NCBI GenBank assembly: GCA_002423265.1
Contig: DIVE01000087.1
Coordinates: forward strand, 1,874-12,579
Direction: 5' to 3'
Length of the DNA: 10,706 nt
DNA from: Methylophilaceae bacterium UBA6140
GTDB taxonomy: Bacteria; Pseudomonadota; Gammaproteobacteria; Burkholderiales; Methylophilaceae
The notes under the pieces were generated by a model that saw only the letters and a program-made list of their open reading frames with translations, did not search any database and was not told the origin of the DNA. Below are positions 7,293 through 10,706 of the stretch, piece after piece. The position numbers were made by a program, and so were the translations under genes. Position 1 is the first letter of the stretch. Every line of letters begins with the position of its first letter.

Positions 7293-8180
7293 ATGATGCC
7301 AACGCGAATTTCCTTCTTGTCGAGAGCTGCATGCCTTGTGGCAATGCTGCTGCTTCTCTCCGGTTGCAATACGATAAAGGTGAGCTACAACAACGCGCAG
7401 GAGCTGACGTACTGGTGGCTCGACGGCTACGTCAACTTCGGTGCCGGGCAGAAACCGCTGGTCAAGGCCGAGCTCTCTGCCCTGCACGAATGGCATCGTT
7501 TCAACGAGATTCCCGCTTATATCGCACTGCTCGATCACATGCAGCGCAAGGTGCAGCACGACACCACCAGCGATCAAATCTGTGAAGTGGCTGAAAAAGT
7601 ACGGATGCGCTTCAGGGTACTCAACCTGCAACTCGAACCGATGGTGGAAAATATCGCGCCCACGCTTTCCGGCGAGCAGCTCGCGCACATGGAAAAACGC
7701 TTTCAGCGCAACAACCGCAAATGGCGCGCGGAGTGGCTTGAAGGCTCAGACGAAGCGCGCGAGGCGCACCGGCTGAAACTGGCGATCAAGCGCGCCGAGA
7801 TGCTTTATGGCCGCCTTAACCAGCAACAGCGGGAAATCCTCCGCCACAACATCCGCCACTCGGTGTTCGACCCCGAGACCAGTTACGCTGAAAAATTGAG
7901 GCGACAGCAGGATGCTATCGGCACCCTGAGCAAGATCATCGGCAGGCAACTGGATCCGGCCGACAGCAAGCTGGCGATCGTCGCCTATTTCCAGCGATTG
8001 GAAAACGGTAACGACGATGCCTACCGCCGTTACCTCAAGCGCATGACGTCTGACGCCTGCCACGGCTTTACCCGATTGCATAATGCCACCAGCGCCGCAC
8101 AGAGAAAACACGCGGCTGACAGGCTGGCTGCTTACATCAAGGACCTGGAATCGCTGAAGTCATCAGCACAGATCCGCTGA
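7293..8180 (+). CDS. DUF6279-type lipoprotein of unknown function
   Basis: A 295-residue predicted lipoprotein. The N-terminus has a positively charged start, a hydrophobic stretch (about 11-22) and the lipobox LSGC with the lipidated cysteine at 25, so it should be anchored in the envelope. The residue after the cysteine is Asn, not Asp, which favours outer-membrane sorting under the Lol +2 rule. The mature part begins with IKVSYNNAQELTYWWLDGYV, followed by a region rich in Glu, Arg, Gln and Leu that looks all-helical. This N-terminal pattern (SGC, YN, W, LDGYV, then LHEWHR) is what I recognise as the DUF6279 lipoprotein family; no biochemical role is known to me. Two consecutive ATGs (7293, 7296) are possible starts, and neither has a clear Shine-Dalgarno sequence. 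No alternative ATG, GTG or TTG is available within 30 bases upstream in this frame. The gene converges on the dehydrogenase gene, 11 bases between stops. Confidence 0.8.
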   Translation: MMPTRISFLSRAACLVAMLLLLSGCNTIKVSYNNAQELTYWWLDGYVNFGAGQKPLVKAELSALHEWHRFNEIPAYIALLDHMQRKVQHDTTSDQICEVAEKVRMRFRVLNLQLEPMVENIAPTLSGEQLAHMEKRFQRNNRKWRAEWLEGSDEAREAHRLKLAIKRAEMLYGRLNQQQREILRHNIRHSVFDPETSYAEKLRRQQDAIGTLSKIIGRQLDPADSKLAIVAYFQRLENGNDDAYRRYLKRMTSDACHGFTRLHNATSAAQRKHAADRLAAYIKDLESLKSSAQIR

Positions 8181-8191
8181 TTCAAGCCGTT

Positions 8192-8887
8192 TTACCAGGG
8201 AATGATCTTGCCGTCGTAAGCGACGAACCGGCCGCTGTTCTCCAGCGTCAGTTCGTCGATCACGCGACGCATGCCGGCCACGCTTTCGGGCGGATCCATC
8301 AATCCGGTAAAGCCGACGATAGCGGTCCGCACCCAGCCCGGATGCAGAATGGTTGACGCAATGCCCAAAGGCTTGAGGTCGATCGACAAGCTCTTCATCA
8401 CGATATTGACTGCGGCCTTGGTGCTGCGGTAGATGTAGCTGCCGCCGCTGGTATTGTCGTCGATGCTGCCCATCTTGCTGCTGAGCGTGACGATTTTCTT
8501 CAGCCGGCTTGCCGCGACATGCGGGGTGAATGCCTCCACCATTTTCAGCGGCGCCATGGCGTTGATGTGAAATGCCTCGGCCCAGGCTTCGTAGTCGATG
8601 CTGCCCAGGCTGCTGTCCGGATAGACCCCGGCGTTGTTGATCAGCAGATCGATGGCGCGCCCCTGCAGAATCAGCGCCAGCGCATCGATCTCCTCGAAGT
8701 CGGCGACATCCAGCGTATGGATTTCGACGCTGCCATCCATGCGTTCGGCCAGCGCCTGCAGATCCTTCGCTTCGTCCGGCCAACGGCAGCAGGCAATCAC
8801 CTGCCAGCCATCCTCGACGTACTGTTTGGCAAATTCAAGACCGAGGCCACGGCTGGCACCGGTAATCAAGACGGTCGCATTCGACAT
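8192..8887 (-). CDS. short-chain dehydrogenase/reductase (SDR family)
   Basis: A 231-residue classical-type NAD(P)-dependent oxidoreductase. The Rossmann cofactor motif TGASRGLG is at residues 9-16, NNAG at 84-87, the catalytic serine in TLSSKMGS (136 or 137), and the YxxxK pair at Y153 and K157 (YRSTKAA). HPGWVRT at about 182-188 is the usual loop after the active site. The short C-terminal tail GRFVAYDGKIIPW and the total length resemble the C-factor/sniffer-like carbonyl reductase group, but the substrate cannot be told from sequence. The start at 8887 is chosen over an upstream in-frame ATG at 8920 because AGAGGAG sits five bases before it and the family N-terminus begins here (MSNATVLITGASRG). 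The gene is divergent from the NTF2-like gene, with 178 bases between them, and is not in an operon within this window. Confidence 0.9.
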   Translation of the reverse strand: MSNATVLITGASRGLGLEFAKQYVEDGWQVIACCRWPDEAKDLQALAERMDGSVEIHTLDVADFEEIDALALILQGRAIDLLINNAGVYPDSSLGSIDYEAWAEAFHINAMAPLKMVEAFTPHVAASRLKKIVTLSSKMGSIDDNTSGGSYIYRSTKAAVNIVMKSLSIDLKPLGIASTILHPGWVRTAIVGFTGLMDPPESVAGMRRVIDELTLENSGRFVAYDGKIIPW

Positions 8888-8892
8888 GAAAA

Positions 8893-8899
8893 CTCCTCT
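8893..8899 (-). promoter_or_regulatory. ribosome binding site that decides the SDR start
   Basis: AGAGGAG on the minus strand, five bases before the ATG at 8887. It lies downstream of the alternative ATG at 8920 and so argues for the shorter protein. Confidence 0.8.
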
Positions 8900-8991
8900 A
8901 ACGATAAAAATTTTACGCATGCTAGCACAGGCTGGACGCCTGAACCGGCCATCACTGAAATACAGCGCTCATCTGTTCGATCTTACTCCCA

Positions 8992-8997
8992 TATAAT
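8992..8997 (+). promoter_or_regulatory. -10 box of the NTF2-like/helicase operon promoter
   Basis: A perfect TATAAT hexamer 68 bases before the ATG at 9066. Transcription would start near 9003-9005, giving a leader of about 60 bases. No good -35 hexamer is found 16-18 bases upstream and there is no TGn extension, so an activator or an upstream element may contribute. Confidence 0.5.
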
Positions 8998-9052
8998 GCC
9001 TTGTGGGCAGGCAGCAACCGCCCCGGATGACCACGCCCGGCGCAGACGGATA

Positions 9053-9059
9053 AAAGGAG
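9053..9059 (+). promoter_or_regulatory. ribosome binding site of the NTF2-like gene
   Basis: AAAGGAG, six bases before the ATG at 9066: a strong, well-spaced Shine-Dalgarno sequence. It supports the plus-strand frame over the long antisense frame covering the same bases. Confidence 0.85.
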
Positions 9060-9065
9060 AACGCA

Positions 9066-9566
9066 ATGCTGACTGAAAAACAAGAGAAAATGATTGCCGT
9101 ATTCGAGCAGCACGTACAGGCCGAATTGGATGGCGACCTGGTCACCACCATGGCTACCATGACGGACAACCCGCACTTGCTCAACATTCCGACCCCCGTT
9201 GGCGGTAGCGGCAAGGATGGTGTTCTGGCTTTTTACCGCGACCACCTGGTCGGCAAATTCTTCCCTCCCGATGTAAAAATGCAGCGGGTATCGATCACGG
9301 TCGGTGAAGCGCAAATCGTTGAAGAGCTGGTCATCAGCTTCACGCACACCACCATGATTGAATGGATGTTGCCTGGGCTTCAACCCACCGGAAAACAAGT
9401 TCAAGCCGCATTTGCCGTCATCGTCGGTTTTGAAGGCGACAAGGTTGCGCATGAACATATCTACTGGGATCAGGCCAGCGTTCTGGTACAACTGGGCCTG
9501 ATCAACCCTGCAGGCTTGCCGGTCGTTGGCGCCGAAAACGCCAGAAAACTGCTTGCACCGAAATAA
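9066..9566 (+). CDS. NTF2/SnoaL-like family protein
   Basis: A 166-residue protein with the features of an NTF2-like cone-fold domain: an N-terminal helix (EKMIAVFEQHVQAELDGD), the phrase MATMTDNPHLLNIPT, then alternating strands ending in FEGDKVAHEHIYWDQASVL (about 122-140) and a C-terminal PVVGAENARKLL tail. HEHIYWDQ at 129-136 supplies polar residues that could line the pocket, as in SnoaL-like relatives. No signal peptide or membrane segment is seen, so it should be cytosolic. Enzymatic activity is uncertain; many members bind small molecules or are cyclases or isomerases. Promoter and ribosome site are both clear. The stop codon TAA is only 15 bases before the apparent TTG start of the helicase gene and in the same frame, so the two genes are probably cotranscribed and perhaps translationally coupled. 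Confidence 0.8.
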   Translation: MLTEKQEKMIAVFEQHVQAELDGDLVTTMATMTDNPHLLNIPTPVGGSGKDGVLAFYRDHLVGKFFPPDVKMQRVSITVGEAQIVEELVISFTHTTMIEWMLPGLQPTGKQVQAAFAVIVGFEGDKVAHEHIYWDQASVLVQLGLINPAGLPVVGAENARKLLAPK

Positions 9567-9581
9567 GCCGATGCCTTCACA

Positions 9582-10706
9582 TTGAGCACGCAGACCTTTC
9601 CCGCCAGCAACCTCTCCCGCCTGGCGGCCGACCGTCTCGCGCTGGAAAACTTTCCGGCAAGTTACGGCCTTGCCCGCAGCCTCAAGCGTCAGATTCATTT
9701 CAAGGTCGGCCCGACCAACTCGGGCAAGACCCACGATGCGCTGATCGCGCTACAGAATGCTGCATCCGGTGTCTATCTGGCGCCGCTCAGGTTGTTGGCG
9801 ATGGAGATCCGCGACCGTCTGACGGAAGCCGGAATACCCTGCAACCTGATCACCGGTGAAGAGCGCGTGATGGTGCCGGGCGCGAAACACACCGCCTCCA
9901 CCGTGGAAATGATGAACCCGCAACAGGAAGTCGAAGTGGCAGTGATCGACGAAATCCAGATGCTGCAGGACGCGCATCGCGGCCATGCATGGACAGCCGC
10001 GATTGTCGGCGCACCGGCCAGAACCGTTTATCTGTGCGGCTCCAATGCCGTGACTGCAGCCTGCACCCGTTTGCTGGAGGCGCTGAACGAGCCCTTCAGC
10101 ATCAGCCATCTGGAACGAAAAACACCACTGATTCTGGAAGAACTGGCGCTCAGCGGCGACCGTTACAATCGCTGGCGCCTGAAGGGGAAACTGCAAAAAG
10201 GCGATGCAGTGATCGCCTTCAGCCGCAAGGATGTGCTGACGCTTGCCGCGCGCATCCGTCAGTGGGGCTTCGGCGTTGCCACCATTTACGGCGCGCTGTC
10301 GCCTGAAGTACGCCGCACCGAAGCGCGCCGCTTCAACTCGGGAGAAGCTGATATTCTCGTCGCCACTGATGCGATCGGCATGGGGCTGAATCTGCCGATA
10401 CGGCGTGTGGTATTTTCAACCGTCGAGAAATTCGACGGCGTCGCCAGCCGCCGCCTCAACCCGACCGACGCACGGCAGATCGCCGGCCGCGCCGGACGCT
10501 ACGGCATCTATCCGGACGGCTTCGTCAACGCCTTCGAGCAGGATGAATTGCTGCATCTGGAACACGCGCTCTATGCCTCTGATGTTTCCGATCTCGAAAA
10601 ACTGCCGATCTCGCCATGCTTCGGCCATGTCGACCTGCTCTCAGGGATGCTGCACACCGGCAAACTCAGCGAACTGCTGGTTTTTTTTACCGAACGTATC
10701 GCCGTC
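9582..10706 (+). CDS. SUV3-like DExx-box helicase (3' truncated by window edge)
   Basis: At least 375 residues of a superfamily 2 helicase related to the mitochondrial RNA helicase SUV3. Motifs: I GPTNSGKT (43-50), Ia LAPLRLLAMEI (66-76), II VIDEIQML (121-128, with the DEIQ form typical of SUV3), III-like LCGSNA (151-156), IV AFSRKDV (212-218), V ILVATDAIGMGLNLPIRR (258-275) and VI QIAGRAGRYG (299-308). Both RecA-like domains are therefore complete, and the C-terminal region continues beyond the window. The frame opens directly after the NTF2-like stop codon, and the first in-frame ATG lies after motif I. TTG at 9582 is therefore the best start, giving (M)STQTFPASNLSRLAADRLAL, a plausible family N-terminus; I see no good Shine-Dalgarno sequence for it. 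Eukaryotic SUV3 unwinds RNA and pairs with a 3' exonuclease. The substrate of bacterial homologues is not known to me. An eight-T run lies near the window end. Confidence 0.88.
   Translation, partial: MSTQTFPASNLSRLAADRLALENFPASYGLARSLKRQIHFKVGPTNSGKTHDALIALQNAASGVYLAPLRLLAMEIRDRLTEAGIPCNLITGEERVMVPGAKHTASTVEMMNPQQEVEVAVIDEIQMLQDAHRGHAWTAAIVGAPARTVYLCGSNAVTAACTRLLEALNEPFSISHLERKTPLILEELALSGDRYNRWRLKGKLQKGDAVIAFSRKDVLTLAARIRQWGFGVATIYGALSPEVRRTEARRFNSGEADILVATDAIGMGLNLPIRRVVFSTVEKFDGVASRRLNPTDARQIAGRAGRYGIYPDGFVNAFEQDELLHLEHALYASDVSDLEKLPISPCFGHVDLLSGMLHTGKLSELLVFFTERIAV

Larger units (their letters stand above)
8888..9065. other. divergent intergenic region between the SDR and NTF2-like genes
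   Basis: 178 bases separating two divergent genes. On the minus strand, TAAAAT (8915-8910) could be a -10 box for the dehydrogenase gene, but no acceptable -35 box lies upstream. TAAAAATTTTA at 8905-8915 is a small AT palindrome, and overlapping GCATGC and GCTAGC palindromes follow at 8917-8926. On the plus strand a perfect TATAAT lies at 8992-8997. No gene or RNA is visible here. Confidence 0.5.

Noticed and set aside
8888..8920. Upstream ATG extending the short-chain dehydrogenase by 11 residues
   Set aside because: The strong AGAGGAG site points to the ATG at 8887, and SDR proteins of this type begin just before the TGASRGLG motif.
8952..9734. 260-codon minus-strand frame covering the NTF2-like gene
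   Set aside because: The plus-strand gene has a perfect TATAAT, a strong ribosome site and a recognisable fold. The minus-strand translation has no recognisable domain and runs into the helicase gene.

Overview
The window (10,706 bases, moderately high GC) looks like ordinary chromosome from a betaproteobacterium. The evidence is a Rep helicase and a Uup ATPase with classic proteobacterial sequences, a UbiM-like ubiquinone hydroxylase, a DUF6279-type lipoprotein, and TAAAAT/TATAAT-type promoters in GC-rich DNA. A placement near Nitrosomonadales is only an impression. There are no tRNA or rRNA genes, CRISPR arrays, transposases or phage genes.

Layout. Bases 1-1517 (+) hold the C-terminal three quarters of the Rep DNA helicase. 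It converges, 11 bases apart, on a membrane-bound diguanylate cyclase (1529-3568, -) with Cache, HAMP, PAS and GGDEF domains. Upstream of the cyclase, a 207-base leader/promoter region carries a perfect 9-bp inverted repeat and several short complementary segments. Next comes a FAD-dependent ubiquinone hydroxylase, UbiM-like (3776-4948, -). Divergent from it is the ABC-F ATPase Uup (5102-7009, +), whose likely extended -10 box lies so close to the ATG that the mRNA may be leaderless. A 283-base gap follows, with a short direct repeat and what looks like a decayed palindromic repeat element. Then come a DUF6279-type lipoprotein (7293-8180, +) converging on a short-chain dehydrogenase (8192-8887, -). 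Divergent from the dehydrogenase, a perfect TATAAT box leads into an apparent two-gene operon: an NTF2/SnoaL-like small protein (9066-9566, +) and a SUV3-like RNA/DNA helicase (9582 to the window end, +). The helicase appears to start at TTG and is cut off by the window edge.

The genes do not form one pathway. They are housekeeping and signalling functions: replication restart/fork clearance (Rep), ribosome and DNA-intermediate maintenance (Uup), respiratory quinone synthesis (UbiM), c-di-GMP signalling, an envelope lipoprotein, and an uncharacterised NTF2-like/SUV3-like pair. I see no defence island or obviously new multi-gene system. The observations most worth a second look are the structured leader of the cyclase gene, the SUV3-like helicase with its unusual start directly behind an NTF2-like gene, the possible leaderless uup mRNA, and the decayed repeat at 7109-7197.
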